64,000 nt of DNA, taken from NCBI GenBank assembly GCA_017305555.1, contig JAFKKM010000022.1:21788-85787 (forward strand), written 5' to 3'. Shown here in pieces: positions 25,324 to 34,979 of the stretch. The first letter of the stretch is position 1; every line of letters starts with the position of its first letter. The position numbers and the translations under genes were made by a program. This DNA is from Hyphomicrobiales bacterium. GTDB lineage: Bacteria; Pseudomonadota; Alphaproteobacteria; Rhizobiales; Xanthobacteraceae. Below the pieces are notes generated by a model. It saw only the letters and a list, made by a program, of their open reading frames with translations. It did not search any database and was not told the origin of the DNA.

Positions 25324-26406
25324 ATGGACATGAGAGTCGCCCCAACCGAAGTGGTCGGCACAACCGCGATGCCGCCGGCAGGAGCGCGCTCATATTCGTG
25401 GACGTCAGGCATCGCTGCCGTCGTGATCGTTCTCGGACTTGCCGCAGTCGGATGGTGGTGGTGGCGTGCGCCGGTAATCACCGTCGTTCAGGTGACCCGC
25501 GGCCCCGCCGCGGAAATCGTCTATGCGACCGGCGCGATCGAGCCGGAGACCTGGTCGCGTTCAACGCCGCTCGTTCGCGGGCGCATCGTCGAGCGCTGTC
25601 GATGCGAAGGCAAAATCGTCAGGAAAGGCGACGTGCTTGCCCGTCTCGATGACAAGGAGGCGCTCGCCACGCTCAACGACCTGCGTGCTCTCGAGGACTT
25701 CCAGCACCGCGAGTTCGACCGGCAAACGCAACTGCTGGCGCGCGGAGCAACCACGTCTCAAGCCTATCAGCGGGCCGAGAGCGACCTGGCACGTGTCCGC
25801 GCCCAGATCGCGGCGCAGGTGCAGCGACAGGACTATTATAAACTCGTAGCCCCCATGGACGGTCTCGTTCTGAAGGAGGACGGTGAAGTCGGAGACATGG
25901 TCGATCCCGGCACGATCCTTTATCGGATCGGCCTCGAGAAGCCGCTCTGGGTCGTCGCCGAGGTGAACGAGGAAGACATCCCTCGCGTTCAAGTCGGGCA
26001 AAAAGCCTTGCTGCGAACCGACGCTTTCGCCAACCGAGTCCTGCCCGGTTTCGTCAAGCAGATCACCCCTGCGGGCGATCCCGTTGCCAAGACATTCCGC
26101 GTCAGAATCGGACTGCCGGACGACACGCCGCTACATGTCGGGATGAGTGTCGAGGCGAACATCGTCAGCCGCGAAAAGCAGAACGTACTGCTCGTTCCGG
26201 CCAACGCCGTCATCAACAACAGTCTGTTTGTCGTCGAAGGCGGCCGCACCAGGCGCCGTAAGGCCGAGATCGGCATTCGCGGAACCGGCTTCGTGGAGAT
26301 CGTCGACGGCGTTACTGAGAACGAGACGGTCGCCTCGCCCGCGACCGCCAACATTAAGGACAAGACGCGCGTCCGGCTACAGCTTGTGGAGGACGTGACA
26401 CCGTGA
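25324..26406 (+). CDS. Periplasmic adaptor of ABC exporter (HlyD family)
   Basis: 360 residues. A membrane anchor at about residues 32-48 (IAAVVIVLGLAAVGWWWW) is followed by lipoyl half-motifs (RGRIVERCRCEGKIVRKGDV and APMDGLVLKEDGEVGDMVD), a short hairpin, and beta-barrel domains. Two cysteines in the first lipoyl half (RCRCEGK) are unusual for this family. Its stop overlaps the permease start (ATGA), beginning an adaptor-permease-ATPase operon. Confidence 0.92.
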   Translation: MDMRVAPTEVVGTTAMPPAGARSYSWTSGIAAVVIVLGLAAVGWWWWRAPVITVVQVTRGPAAEIVYATGAIEPETWSRSTPLVRGRIVERCRCEGKIVRKGDVLARLDDKEALATLNDLRALEDFQHREFDRQTQLLARGATTSQAYQRAESDLARVRAQIAAQVQRQDYYKLVAPMDGLVLKEDGEVGDMVDPGTILYRIGLEKPLWVVAEVNEEDIPRVQVGQKALLRTDAFANRVLPGFVKQITPAGDPVAKTFRVRIGLPDDTPLHVGMSVEANIVSREKQNVLLVPANAVINNSLFVVEGGRTRRRKAEIGIRGTGFVEIVDGVTENETVASPATANIKDKTRVRLQLVEDVTP

Positions 26407-27638
26407 ACCTGATCCTGAGCATTGCCTGGACCCACGTCACCCATCGCGCCCGCCAGACGTTGGTGGCAATCGCCGGCGTGATGATGGGCGTCGGCTTCTC
26501 GATCATGATGGCGGCCATGATGGAGGGATCGCAGGACGATTTCATCAAAACACTGGTCGATGCCCTGCCGCACATCTCGGTGACGGACGAACTGCGCGAG
26601 CCGACGCGGCAGCCGGCCGAGATCGTCTACCAAGCCGCGGAATTCCATGGTCTGACGCCCGAAGCCCGTCGCCCCGGCATCAAGAACCCGATGGCGATCA
26701 TTGCATCGTTGCAATCATGGGTTCCCGGCGCGTTGACGCCATCGGTGCAATCGAAAGCCGTTCTACGCTTCGCCGGCCGAAACCTGACGCTTTCGATCGT
26801 CGGCATCGACCCGCGCACAGAAGTCGGCGTATCGAATCTGGCGACGCATATGCGTCAGGGTACCTTGGTATCGCTCTATCGGGCATCGAACGCAATTCTG
26901 CTCGGCGACCGGCTGGCGACCAAGATCGGTGCGCGCGTCAATTCCAACGTAACCCTGACTTCCGCCCAAGGCGCCGTGATGACCGCGAGGGTTGTCGGCA
27001 TGTTTCACTCCGGTTTCCGGGTCACCGACGAAACGACGGGGTATGTCCTGCTCAAGACCGCGCAGATTCTCGAAATGCAGACCGGAATCGTCAACGAAAT
27101 TCGCGTGCGAGCGCGTGATCCGATGAACGCCCGGCTGATCAGCGAGCGTATCGGCGAGCAGACCGGCTATAAATCGATTTCGTGGCAGGAAGCACAGGAA
27201 GATCTGCTGTCGACGATCACGCTACGCAACGTGCTGATGTACACGATCGTCGGCGCTATTTTGCTGGTAGCGAGCTTTGGCACCTACAATATCATTTCCA
27301 CCATTACGCATGAGAAAATACGCGACATCGCAATCCTGAAATCGCTCGGGTTCAGAAATCAGGCCATCCGGTCGATTTTTATCATCGAGGCAGGTTTGGT
27401 CGGGCTGGCCGGCGCTCTGCTTGGCTGGCTCCTTGGCTATCTTCTGACCTGGGGCGTGGCCTCGCTGGAATTCAAGACACCATTCTCCGATTACAATCAC
27501 CTGCCCGTTCTCTACACGATGAAACACTATCTGCTCGCCACCGCGGTTGCGTTGGCGTCCAGTCTGATCGCCGGTTACTTTCCGGCGCACGCGGCGGCGC
27601 GGTTGCATCCAGTGGATATCATCAGAGGTGCAACGTGA
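26403..27638 (+). CDS. ABC exporter permease, MacB/LolC-like
   Basis: 411 residues with an N-terminal helix (TLVAIAGVMMGVGFSIMMAA), a periplasmic domain and three C-terminal helices; the FtsX-type coupling segment ITHEKIRDIAILKSLGFRNQ is clear. It overlaps both neighbours by ATGA, so translation of the three genes is coupled. Substrate unknown; MacAB- and Lol-like systems export lipids, peptides or lipoproteins. Confidence 0.92.
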   Translation: MNLILSIAWTHVTHRARQTLVAIAGVMMGVGFSIMMAAMMEGSQDDFIKTLVDALPHISVTDELREPTRQPAEIVYQAAEFHGLTPEARRPGIKNPMAIIASLQSWVPGALTPSVQSKAVLRFAGRNLTLSIVGIDPRTEVGVSNLATHMRQGTLVSLYRASNAILLGDRLATKIGARVNSNVTLTSAQGAVMTARVVGMFHSGFRVTDETTGYVLLKTAQILEMQTGIVNEIRVRARDPMNARLISERIGEQTGYKSISWQEAQEDLLSTITLRNVLMYTIVGAILLVASFGTYNIISTITHEKIRDIAILKSLGFRNQAIRSIFIIEAGLVGLAGALLGWLLGYLLTWGVASLEFKTPFSDYNHLPVLYTMKHYLLATAVALASSLIAGYFPAHAAARLHPVDIIRGAT

Positions 27639-28342
27639 CCCCGCTTATCGAGGCACGCAACGTCACCAAAATCCTCGCGGGGACGGTGCCGGTGACCCTT
27701 GTGAAGGATATCAACCTCGCGATTATGCCGCGCGAATTCGTTGCCATTACCGGCCCCTCCGGTTCCGGCAAGTCATCGCTTCTGTACTTGCTTGGATTGC
27801 TCGACTTGCCCACGATCGGCGACGTTCTGATCGATGGCCGTTCAACGAATGTCATGCTGGAAGACGAGCGCGCCGAGGTTCGGCTAAGCCGGATAGGATT
27901 CGTCTTCCAGTTTCACTTTCTGCTGCCTGAGTTCAGCATCACCGAGAATGTCGCTTTGCCGATGCGCGCGCTGGGCGGATTGTCGGCGCGCGCCGCCGCC
28001 TCACGCGCCGAGGAACTGCTGTCATCGTTCGGGCTAAGCGATCATCTTCGCAAAACGCCCGATCAACTGTCGGGCGGGCAGCGCCAGCGCGTCGCCGTCG
28101 CCCGCGCGCTGGCCAACGACCCTCCGGTCATTCTTGCCGATGAACCGACCGGAAGCCTGGATACGCTCGCCACCTCTCAGGTCTTCGACATCCTTCGCGA
28201 CCTTGTAACGCGCGGCGGCAAAACCGTCGTCGCGGTCACGCATGACCTCAACCTTGCCGCTCGAATGCATCGGCGCATTCATGTCGTTGACGGTCGGATC
28301 GCAAGCGATGAAGCCACGGCGCTGGCGGCAAATGCTCAATGA
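27635..28342 (+). CDS. ABC exporter ATP-binding protein, LolD/MacB-like
   Basis: 235 residues. Walker [11 protein letters not shown]-loop in [12 protein letters not shown], signature [15 protein letters not shown] and Walker [12 protein letters not shown]. It is the cytoplasmic motor for the permease with which it overlaps. A FixK box follows 41 bases after its stop, so the next gene has its own promoter. Confidence 0.94.
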   Translation: MTPLIEARNVTKILAGTVPVTLVKDINLAIMPREFVAITGPSGSGKSSLLYLLGLLDLPTIGDVLIDGRSTNVMLEDERAEVRLSRIGFVFQFHFLLPEFSITENVALPMRALGGLSARAAASRAEELLSSFGLSDHLRKTPDQLSGGQRQRVAVARALANDPPVILADEPTGSLDTLATSQVFDILRDLVTRGGKTVVAVTHDLNLAARMHRRIHVVDGRIASDEATALAANAQ

Positions 28343-28382
28343 AGGCCAAGAACCCGCTGACCGAGAGCGGTGACGGTCCCGC

Positions 28383-28396
28383 TTGATCGGGATCAA
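28383..28396. promoter_or_regulatory. FixK/FNR box upstream of P-type ATPase
   Basis: TTGATCGGGATCAA. It predicts a transcript start near 28431, which excludes the upstream in-frame ATG at 28370 and supports translation from 28511. Confidence 0.82.
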
Positions 28397-28510
28397 GGTC
28401 GCACAAGGCAAATCTTGAAACTATTGCTCAGCATCGCAGTTGTCCGGGCTTCAAAAGACTTTCATGCCAGGACACCGGCTATTTCTTCTATCGACCGATC
28501 CGGATTTGTC

Positions 28511-31063
28511 ATGGATGAATGCTCATCAGGCGATAAGCAAAGGTCGTCAGGTCTGACCGAGTCGGAGGCCAAGATTCGGCTCGCGCAAAACGGACCGAAC
28601 GTCATTCGCACCGGACAAACCCGCGGCATTCTTCACATCCTGGGCGAAACGCTGCGCGAACCGACTTTCATTCTGCTGCTCGCCGCGGGCGGACTTTACC
28701 TCTTTCTGGGGAGCCTGGGGGAAGGCCTGTTTGTCTTTGCCGGCGCCGTGACCTCGCTCGGATTGGTGATCTTTCAGGAGGCGCGAAGCGAGCGCGCGTT
28801 ACAAGCGTTGCAAGCTCTGGCAGAGCCAGAAGCGAGAGTCATTCGAGACGGCCGGGAACGGCGAATCCCCTCGCGTGACGTGGTGACCGGCGATCTCATG
28901 CTAATTGCGGCCGGCGACCGTATCGCCGCCGACGGACAGATCGCATCGGCGGGTGTCGTCACGATCGATGAATCACTCTTATCGGGCGAATCCGTACCGG
29001 TCTCGAAGTCGTCGCTTCAAAGCGAACGCTTCGACGAGGCGCAGACGCTGGCCTTTGCCGGCACGCTTGTCGTCGCCGGCGACACGACGATCCGGGTGAC
29101 CGCGACCGGAGCGGCCACGCGTCTTGGGAAAATCGGCACATCGTTGCAATCCATTCAGCAGGAGCCAACCCCGTTGCAACGCTCCTCGGCGCGTCTCGTC
29201 GCGCGTCTCGGGATCGTCGGCCTGGTCATCTGCCTTGCCGTGGTCGCCGCTTACGGCTTTCTGCGCGACGACTGGATTGCCGGCCTGCTCGCCGGCATCA
29301 CGCTGGCGATCGCCATGGTGCCGGAGGAGTTTCCGATGGTGCTCGCGATCTTCATGGCCGTCGGCGCCTGGCGGCTGGCTCAGCACAATGTCCTGGTCCG
29401 TCGTGCGGCGGCGGTCGAGACGCTGGGCGCGATCAACTTCCTGTGCGTCGACAAAACCGGAACGTTGACGGAAAACCGGATGACCGTTGCCGCCATCTGG
29501 ACCGATGGCGCGATGCACTGGCCCGACGCCCGGAATCGCAATACGGACGTCGGCAACGTGCTCGCGATGGCGGCGCTGTCGTCTGCCGTCCATCCGGTCG
29601 ATCCGATGGACGTCGCCCTTCGAGCCTTGGTCCCGAGCGCGTATGAGGACCACGCCATTGCCGACGAGATGCCATTGAAAACCCGCGGGCTCCAGCCGGA
29701 TTTGCTGGCGGTCATCAATGTCTGGCGGACCGGCGAGAAGATGATTTTTGCCACCAAGGGCGCGCCGGAAGCCATCTTCCGGATCTGCCGGATGCCCGAG
29801 CAGACCCAGCGGGACATGCTCGCCACTGTCGCCGCAATGGCTGAACAGGGCCTGCGCGTTCTCGGCGTCGCCTCCCATGTCCAAGCGGCACCATTGCCGC
29901 TGGACCTCGCGGAGGCTCCGTTTCAATTCGCAGGGTTGATCGGCTTTCGCGATCCCATCCGTGCCGGTGTTCCGGATGCGATCAGGATCGCCGATCAGGC
30001 GGGAATTTCAGTCGCCATGATCACCGGCGACTATCCGGCGACGGCGCTGGCGATCGCGCGCGAAGCGGGCATTTCCGTGGAGGCAGGCCTCCTCACCGGA
30101 CGTGAAATCGCGGACATGGATTCAGCGACACTTCGCGAGCGCCTGAAGACCGTCCGCATCTTTGCCCGGGTGATGCCTGACCAGAAGCTGGCGCTGGTCG
30201 AAGCATTGAAGGAAAGTCAGATGATCGTTGCGATGACCGGCGACGGGATCAACGACGCTCCTGCCCTCAAGGCTGCCCAAGTTGGCGTGGCGATGGGTCA
30301 GCGAGGGACTGACGTGGCTCGGGAAGCAGCCGACATCGTTCTGTTGGACGACAGCTTCCCGTCGATCATCGGCGGGATCAAGCTTGGTCGTCGGATTTTC
30401 GCAAATCTGCGCAAGGCGCTGATTTTCATTACGGCAACTCACATTCCGATCGCCGGGCTGGCATTGCTGCCGGTTCTGTTTGCGCTGCCTCCACTCCTCT
30501 TTCCGATGCACGTCATCCTGCTTGAACTTGCGATCGATCCGGTATGCTCGCTTGTATTCGAAGCCGAGCCTCCTACGGCGAGGATCATGCAACAACCGCC
30601 GCGAAAGAATATCTCGCTGTTTGGGCGCCGTGAGCTGCTACTCAGCGTCGCGCAAGGATCGATGATCCTGCTTACGGCCTTTTCGATCTACTACAGCCTG
30701 CTTCATTTCGGATACGAAGTCACCGACGCGCGCGCGGCGGGGTTTATCGTTACAATCCTCGGTAACCTGACCCTGGCATTTGCCGATTCCGCCGAAGTCG
30801 GAACATCGTTCTTCGATCGCCGGCGGTATGCGTTCTGGAGCATTTTCATCTCGATGATCGTGGTCGTGACCGTCTTGCTGACAGTCGATGAAGTCGGCGC
30901 ATTGTTCCAGATCACCACGCCGCCGCTTCCCGTTCTGATATTGACAATTGCTGCCGGGACCATGGCCGGCAGTTGGTATGGCGTCGGCAAGGTCATTGCA
31001 AATTCGCGGCTATTGACATCATGGACGGCCGACCAGGCTGACGCCGCGGATTATTCCAATTGA
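28511..31063 (+). CDS. Cation-translocating P-type ATPase
   Basis: 850 residues from ATG 28511. The actuator loop has LSGESVPVSK, helix 4 has MVPEEFPMVLAIF, the phosphorylation site is DKTGTLT with Asp near residue 314, and the hinge has MTGDGINDAPALKAA. The N-terminal LTESEAKIRLAQNGPN is the cation-ATPase N-domain. There is no N-terminal heavy-metal domain and no CPC motif, so it is P2-like rather than a copper pump; the helix-4 PEEFP differs from the calcium pump PEGLP. The transported ion is unknown. FixK control parallels ctpF in the mycobacterial DosR regulon. Confidence 0.9.
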   Translation: MDECSSGDKQRSSGLTESEAKIRLAQNGPNVIRTGQTRGILHILGETLREPTFILLLAAGGLYLFLGSLGEGLFVFAGAVTSLGLVIFQEARSERALQALQALAEPEARVIRDGRERRIPSRDVVTGDLMLIAAGDRIAADGQIASAGVVTIDESLLSGESVPVSKSSLQSERFDEAQTLAFAGTLVVAGDTTIRVTATGAATRLGKIGTSLQSIQQEPTPLQRSSARLVARLGIVGLVICLAVVAAYGFLRDDWIAGLLAGITLAIAMVPEEFPMVLAIFMAVGAWRLAQHNVLVRRAAAVETLGAINFLCVDKTGTLTENRMTVAAIWTDGAMHWPDARNRNTDVGNVLAMAALSSAVHPVDPMDVALRALVPSAYEDHAIADEMPLKTRGLQPDLLAVINVWRTGEKMIFATKGAPEAIFRICRMPEQTQRDMLATVAAMAEQGLRVLGVASHVQAAPLPLDLAEAPFQFAGLIGFRDPIRAGVPDAIRIADQAGISVAMITGDYPATALAIAREAGISVEAGLLTGREIADMDSATLRERLKTVRIFARVMPDQKLALVEALKESQMIVAMTGDGINDAPALKAAQVGVAMGQRGTDVAREAADIVLLDDSFPSIIGGIKLGRRIFANLRKALIFITATHIPIAGLALLPVLFALPPLLFPMHVILLELAIDPVCSLVFEAEPPTARIMQQPPRKNISLFGRRELLLSVAQGSMILLTAFSIYYSLLHFGYEVTDARAAGFIVTILGNLTLAFADSAEVGTSFFDRRRYAFWSIFISMIVVVTVLLTVDEVGALFQITTPPLPVLILTIAAGTMAGSWYGVGKVIANSRLLTSWTADQADAADYSN

Positions 31064-31136
31064 GTCGTCCTCGGTCAACGGTCGCTTCCGGCACCTTGAT
31101 CTCGTCCACGGAATGCGCAGGATTCCGACGATGGCG

Positions 31137-31592
31137 TCAGCCGGCTGCCTCACTTGCGAGATGCTTTTCGATTTCGCCGACCGTGTGCCCGGTCAGATCC
31201 TTGCCTATCTCGGCGAGAACACACGTCCTCACGTCCGCGTCGAAGGCATTCCGCAAGTCTGCCAGTGTTCGCGGTGGCGCAACGACCACGAGAGCCTTGA
31301 CCTTATTGGCTCGAACCATCTGCTCCATGGCGGACGCGACGGTCTGCGCGAATCGATGCTCCTCGAGGTCATGCCAATCGGTCGTCTCGACCGCGCTCTT
31401 GCGGCCCGGCAGCGCTGCCGCGCTCACACGCCCGGGCCGATCGCTGCCCTGTTCGCGCGTCATCGGATTGACATCTTCAAAGACCTTCTCGGTCGTCAAA
31501 TGCAGCGATAGAGCATCGCCGGTGTTTCGCAGGAACAATGCCTTTCGACCGTCGCCGACAAACACCAACGCGTTCCGGGGAATTTTAAACAT
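31137..31592 (-). CDS. Host attachment family protein
   Basis: 151 residues, starting at ATG 31592 with AAGGAG; a longer frame upstream overlaps the neighbouring gene. It resembles the family annotated as protein required for attachment to host cells, distantly related to release-factor-like baeRF domains: NALVFVGDGRKALFLRN at the start and KALVVVAPPRTLADLRNAF near the C-terminus. The family name comes from Agrobacterium work; a biochemical role is not clear. It lies 58 bases downstream of the methyltransferase/esterase fusion and is probably cotranscribed under the FixK box at 33701. Confidence 0.85.
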   Translation of the reverse strand: MFKIPRNALVFVGDGRKALFLRNTGDALSLHLTTEKVFEDVNPMTREQGSDRPGRVSAAALPGRKSAVETTDWHDLEEHRFAQTVASAMEQMVRANKVKALVVVAPPRTLADLRNAFDADVRTCVLAEIGKDLTGHTVGEIEKHLASEAAG

Positions 31593-31650
31593 GCTGACAT
31601 GCTCCTTGAGATAGTTGCGTTCTCTCCAGCGTCTTCGGAGAGCCGCGCCG

Positions 31651-33651
31651 TCACACGCCAAACGGATATGTATCCGGAAGGCCCTTGATCGCAGCCGTCT
31701 CCAGCGGCGTAACTGCCCGGCTGTCATCGAACCAGATATACTCATCGAACTGCCGCGGCAGACTGGCTCGGAAGTAATGGCTCGCCCGTTCGGTCTCGGG
31801 CCGGTAAATGACGCCGATCGCCCGTTCAAGACGCTGCCGGGCAAGGCCCGTCGGTCCGCACAGATCACTGCGATTGCGTATTCCAAGCATGAACCGCGCC
31901 AATCCGGTCGCGTGACATAACTGCTCGTAGCTGTTGGGGAGTGCCGGCCGCACGGCTTTGACCTCCATCGGCCCATTCCAATCGGAAGCTGCGGCCACCG
32001 TCCCGCTGTGGGTGCCGAATCCCACCAGATAGGCGTGAGCGCCGAATGCCTTGCGGCAGAGTTGACCCAGATTATGCTCCCCTCGTGCAGCCATCTCGGT
32101 CGCCTCGGCGTTGCCGACATGTGAGTTGTGCGCCCATACGATGGCTTTGCTGTCCGGTCCGTGAAATGCAAGCAGGTTCTTTAGCGTTTCGAACATATGG
32201 CTGTCGCGCAGATTCCATGATGCGCGCGAGCCGTAATACATGATCCGGTAGTAGCGTTCCGCATTGGCAATCAGGCGCGCATTCTGTTCGGCATCGAGAA
32301 ATCGCTCGCCGTCATGTTCGGCATAGGCCTGGCGCTTCGCAAGAAGCTCGGTCAGCGCGCGAACGACGTCGGATTCGCATCTCGGATAGGATCCGGTGAG
32401 AGCCGCATGACCGTAGGTGGCCGGATCGTGCTGCCATGGCGTCAGGCATCCGTAGCGTTCGCGAGCGACCCGGGCCGATTCCGGATCGACCTCATCGGGA
32501 TAGCTCAGAACAGACCTGATTGAATCATAAAGGCTGTAAAGGTCGAGGCCGTGGAACGCGACGCGCTTGTCGCGCGCGACCGTGCCGTTGTGCTTGCGCA
32601 GCCAGCTCACAAAATCGCGAACCTCGACGTTACGCCACATCCAGGTGGGGAACCGGGCAAACGCGGTCCATTCAGAGGGAGGATATTCGAAGTGGCGCAC
32701 GTAATGGTCGACCCGCGCGGCATCGAGCCAGTCGGCTTCAATCGCGACAAAGCGGAAATTCTTCCTGACGATAAGATCCCGTGTGATGCGCGCGCGCATC
32801 CGGTAGAACTCCGAAGTGCCGTGAGTTGCTTCACCCAGCAGAACAATGCGCGCTGAACCGATACGATCCATCAGCGGGTCAAGATCGGCGGCTTCGATCG
32901 AAGCGAACGAATCCGCGGCATCCGCCAGATCGCGAACCAGAATTTCCTCGTCCGAGGAAGCCGGACGCGATGCGCGGTGCGCTCGGACCGATCGGCCTCC
33001 TCCGGGTGCCGCCCATCCCTCCTCCCCGATCAACGGAACGAAGCGGACATCGGCGATATCTTCACTGCGATACTCATCCTTCGAAAGCCGGGTGACTCGC
33101 ACCAATTCTTGACTGCGCTGGTCCACCCCGATCGGAATCACCAGCCGACCGCCGATCTTCAACTGCTGCTTGAGAGCATCCGGAACCTGCGGCCCGCCAG
33201 CCGCCACGACAATTGCGTCATAGGGCGCATGTTCCGCCCACCCCTTGGTGCCGTCGCCATGGCGAACGCGGACGTTGTCATAGCCGGGTTCAGCAAGAAG
33301 GGTCGCGGCCTGTTCGGCCAGCGGGCCGAGCCGCTCTACGGTGTAGACGTCGGCCGCGATCTCCGACAGAACCGCCGCGGCATAGCCGGAGCCGGCGCCG
33401 ATCTCCAGCACCTTCTCGCCGCCGCTCAGCATCAGCGCCTCTGCCATGAAGGCAACGATATAGGGCTGGGAGATCGTTTGCTCTCCCGCGATCGGCAGTG
33501 GCGCATCCTCGTAGGCGAACTCACGAAGGTTGTCTGGGAGAAACGGTTCGCGCGGCACCTTGCGCATGGCATCGAGGACCAGTTCGTCGCGAACGCCACG
33601 GGCTGCGATATGTCGTTCGACCATCTGCTTGCGTAGAGACTGGAAGTCCAT
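31651..33651 (-). CDS. Fusion: protein-L-isoaspartate methyltransferase + erythromycin esterase-like
   Basis: 666 residues with two complete domains. Residues about 1-210 are a PCMT with SAM-binding VLEIGAGSGYAAAVL and the N-terminal MVERHIAARGVRDELVLDAM. After a linker, residues about 255-650 are an erythromycin esterase homologue with LLGEATHGTSEFYRMR and IVWAHNSHVGNAEATEM. The first domain would repair isoaspartyl damage; the second is a metal-independent hydrolase-like fold of uncertain substrate, and antibiotic resistance should not be assumed. The upstream FixK box predicts a start 14 bases before the ATG. Confidence 0.93.
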   Translation of the reverse strand: MDFQSLRKQMVERHIAARGVRDELVLDAMRKVPREPFLPDNLREFAYEDAPLPIAGEQTISQPYIVAFMAEALMLSGGEKVLEIGAGSGYAAAVLSEIAADVYTVERLGPLAEQAATLLAEPGYDNVRVRHGDGTKGWAEHAPYDAIVVAAGGPQVPDALKQQLKIGGRLVIPIGVDQRSQELVRVTRLSKDEYRSEDIADVRFVPLIGEEGWAAPGGGRSVRAHRASRPASSDEEILVRDLADAADSFASIEAADLDPLMDRIGSARIVLLGEATHGTSEFYRMRARITRDLIVRKNFRFVAIEADWLDAARVDHYVRHFEYPPSEWTAFARFPTWMWRNVEVRDFVSWLRKHNGTVARDKRVAFHGLDLYSLYDSIRSVLSYPDEVDPESARVARERYGCLTPWQHDPATYGHAALTGSYPRCESDVVRALTELLAKRQAYAEHDGERFLDAEQNARLIANAERYYRIMYYGSRASWNLRDSHMFETLKNLLAFHGPDSKAIVWAHNSHVGNAEATEMAARGEHNLGQLCRKAFGAHAYLVGFGTHSGTVAAASDWNGPMEVKAVRPALPNSYEQLCHATGLARFMLGIRNRSDLCGPTGLARQRLERAIGVIYRPETERASHYFRASLPRQFDEYIWFDDSRAVTPLETAAIKGLPDTYPFGV

Positions 33652-33700
33652 CGCCGACCCCTCTGAACGATCAGCATATTCATCTCATCATGCGCGCGAT

Positions 33701-33714
33701 TTGATCGATATCAA
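33701..33714. promoter_or_regulatory. FixK/FNR box, divergent promoter
   Basis: TTGATCGATATCAA. Leftward it predicts a start near 33666, just ahead of the fusion gene at 33651; rightward near 33750, ahead of chaB at 33807. It may serve both. Confidence 0.83.
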
Positions 33715-33806
33715 AAGGCGGCACATACGATCGTACTTGAGTGCGCACCTCATGACGTTTCAACTAAAAGCGATATGTTCCGCGTGATCTCGCAAAGGAA
33801 CAGCAT

Positions 33807-34028
33807 ATGCCGTATGCTTCCGTTAACGACCTACCTGCATCCGTCCGTGCCCATTTGCCTTTGCATGCGCAGGAGATTTATCTCGCCGCCTTCAACAACG
33901 CTTGGACGGAATACCAGGATCGCGGCACCGAACGTGGTGAGGAGATAGCTCATCGCGTGGCCTGGACGGCGGTGAAACGTAAATATCAGAAAGCCAGAGA
34001 CCGCTGGATTCCGCTTCAGTCTGATTGA
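33807..34028 (+). CDS. chaB: ChaB family protein
   Basis: 73 residues with the ChaB signature: VNDLPASVRAHLPLHAQEIY, then AFNNAWTEY and EIAHRVAWTAVKRKY, a small helical fold. Named after a putative regulator of the ChaA cation antiporter in E. coli, but the function of stand-alone ChaB proteins is open. The ribosome binding site AAGGA is well placed. Divergent from the PCMT/esterase fusion with a shared FixK box. Confidence 0.9.
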   Translation: MPYASVNDLPASVRAHLPLHAQEIYLAAFNNAWTEYQDRGTERGEEIAHRVAWTAVKRKYQKARDRWIPLQSD

Positions 34029-34363
34029 CACAGTTACATCAGCAGAGGCTTCGCAAGATCGGACAATGCGCGGATATCAATTCCTTTGCTGCAATTCTTG
34101 CCCGCAACGCGCTTTTGTCTGCAAGTCGCTGAACAAGTAAAGAATGAGCACACGTCCAGCCGCGCTGGTCGCGGCCGACAGAGAGGCCGCGACCGTTCAC
34201 GGTTGCGCGCCGCACGCTCCCAAAGTTCGCACGATTCACCATAGTATTTTGATCGGATGTTTTGCACGGCTTGTCTCGGCACACTTGGTTTGACGTAGAT
34301 CAAGTAAACAACGGACATCGAGTCCGAGAATGAACATCGGAAAATTTACTGCGGGAGATTCTT
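34029..34363. other. Intergenic region upstream of secreted protein
   Basis: 335 bases without a credible gene; it contains the FixK box at 34290-34303. Short antisense frames here look non-coding. Confidence 0.6.
34290..34303. promoter_or_regulatory. FixK/FNR box upstream of secreted protein, NUDIX and phaC
   Basis: TTGACGTAGATCAA. Predicted start near 34338, about 25 bases before the ATG at 34364. Confidence 0.84.
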
Positions 34364-34852
34364 ATGAACAATCACATCGCTCTCCTCTTTTGCTCGATTT
34401 TGGCCATGCTCATCGGCCCCCAAACAGCGCGCGCTGATATTCTAGCGCGATATGAATGCAGCATGGTCGACTTTTTCACTCAAGAGCCTATGGGCGATCG
34501 CCCGGATCACAATCTTTCACTTCTGCAATACTCCTGTGTCGGCGTGGACGGCCTGTTGAAGGGTGTCTTGTACAGCGGCTCGAACACCGTTGAATGGGAT
34601 GGCCTCAAGGGCAAGATTATTGTCGGCGGCGGAATTCACCGCATTCCCGGCGGTCGCCTCGTCACCGAACTCACCGAGGGCAACGTGGTCGCAGTCATGA
34701 AGGACGGCAAACTCATCGGCAACGAATCCTCGGGCAAGGGTATCGTGAAGCTTGCCGCCGGCCCCTTCGCCACGCTCAACGGCAAGACCGTCAAGTTCAA
34801 CACCACGCCGATCAGCCCGATCCGATGGACGCTTGAGTTGACCGCGGAATGA
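34364..34852 (+). CDS. Secreted protein, function unknown
   Basis: 162 residues. A signal peptide is evident (LLFCSILAMLIGPQTARA, cleavage near ARA-D). The mature part is rich in glycine and beta-forming residues (GKIIVGGGIHRIPGGRLVTE), has two cysteines (YECSMVD, YSCVGVD) that could form a disulfide, and ends TPISPIRWTLELTAE. It is not a family I can name. GGGAG precedes the ATG, and an ideally spaced FixK box suggests induction at low oxygen. It may be cotranscribed with the NUDIX and phaC genes downstream. Confidence 0.75.
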   Translation: MNNHIALLFCSILAMLIGPQTARADILARYECSMVDFFTQEPMGDRPDHNLSLLQYSCVGVDGLLKGVLYSGSNTVEWDGLKGKIIVGGGIHRIPGGRLVTELTEGNVVAVMKDGKLIGNESSGKGIVKLAAGPFATLNGKTVKFNTTPISPIRWTLELTAE

Positions 34853-34979
34853 CCACACTTGGAAAAACAGACCGGCGCACCGATCACGCTGGCTATCCGC
34901 TTCTCGGACCAGCGAACGACAGAAGCCGCCCCTCGGCAGCAAGGCAACCGAGCCGGCGACGACCTTTCGGACGACCCTA

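Noticed and set aside
31137..32171. Long version (344 codons) of the host attachment protein
   Set aside because: The first half overlaps the esterase fusion out of frame; the ATG at 31592 with AAGGAG gives the family-length protein.
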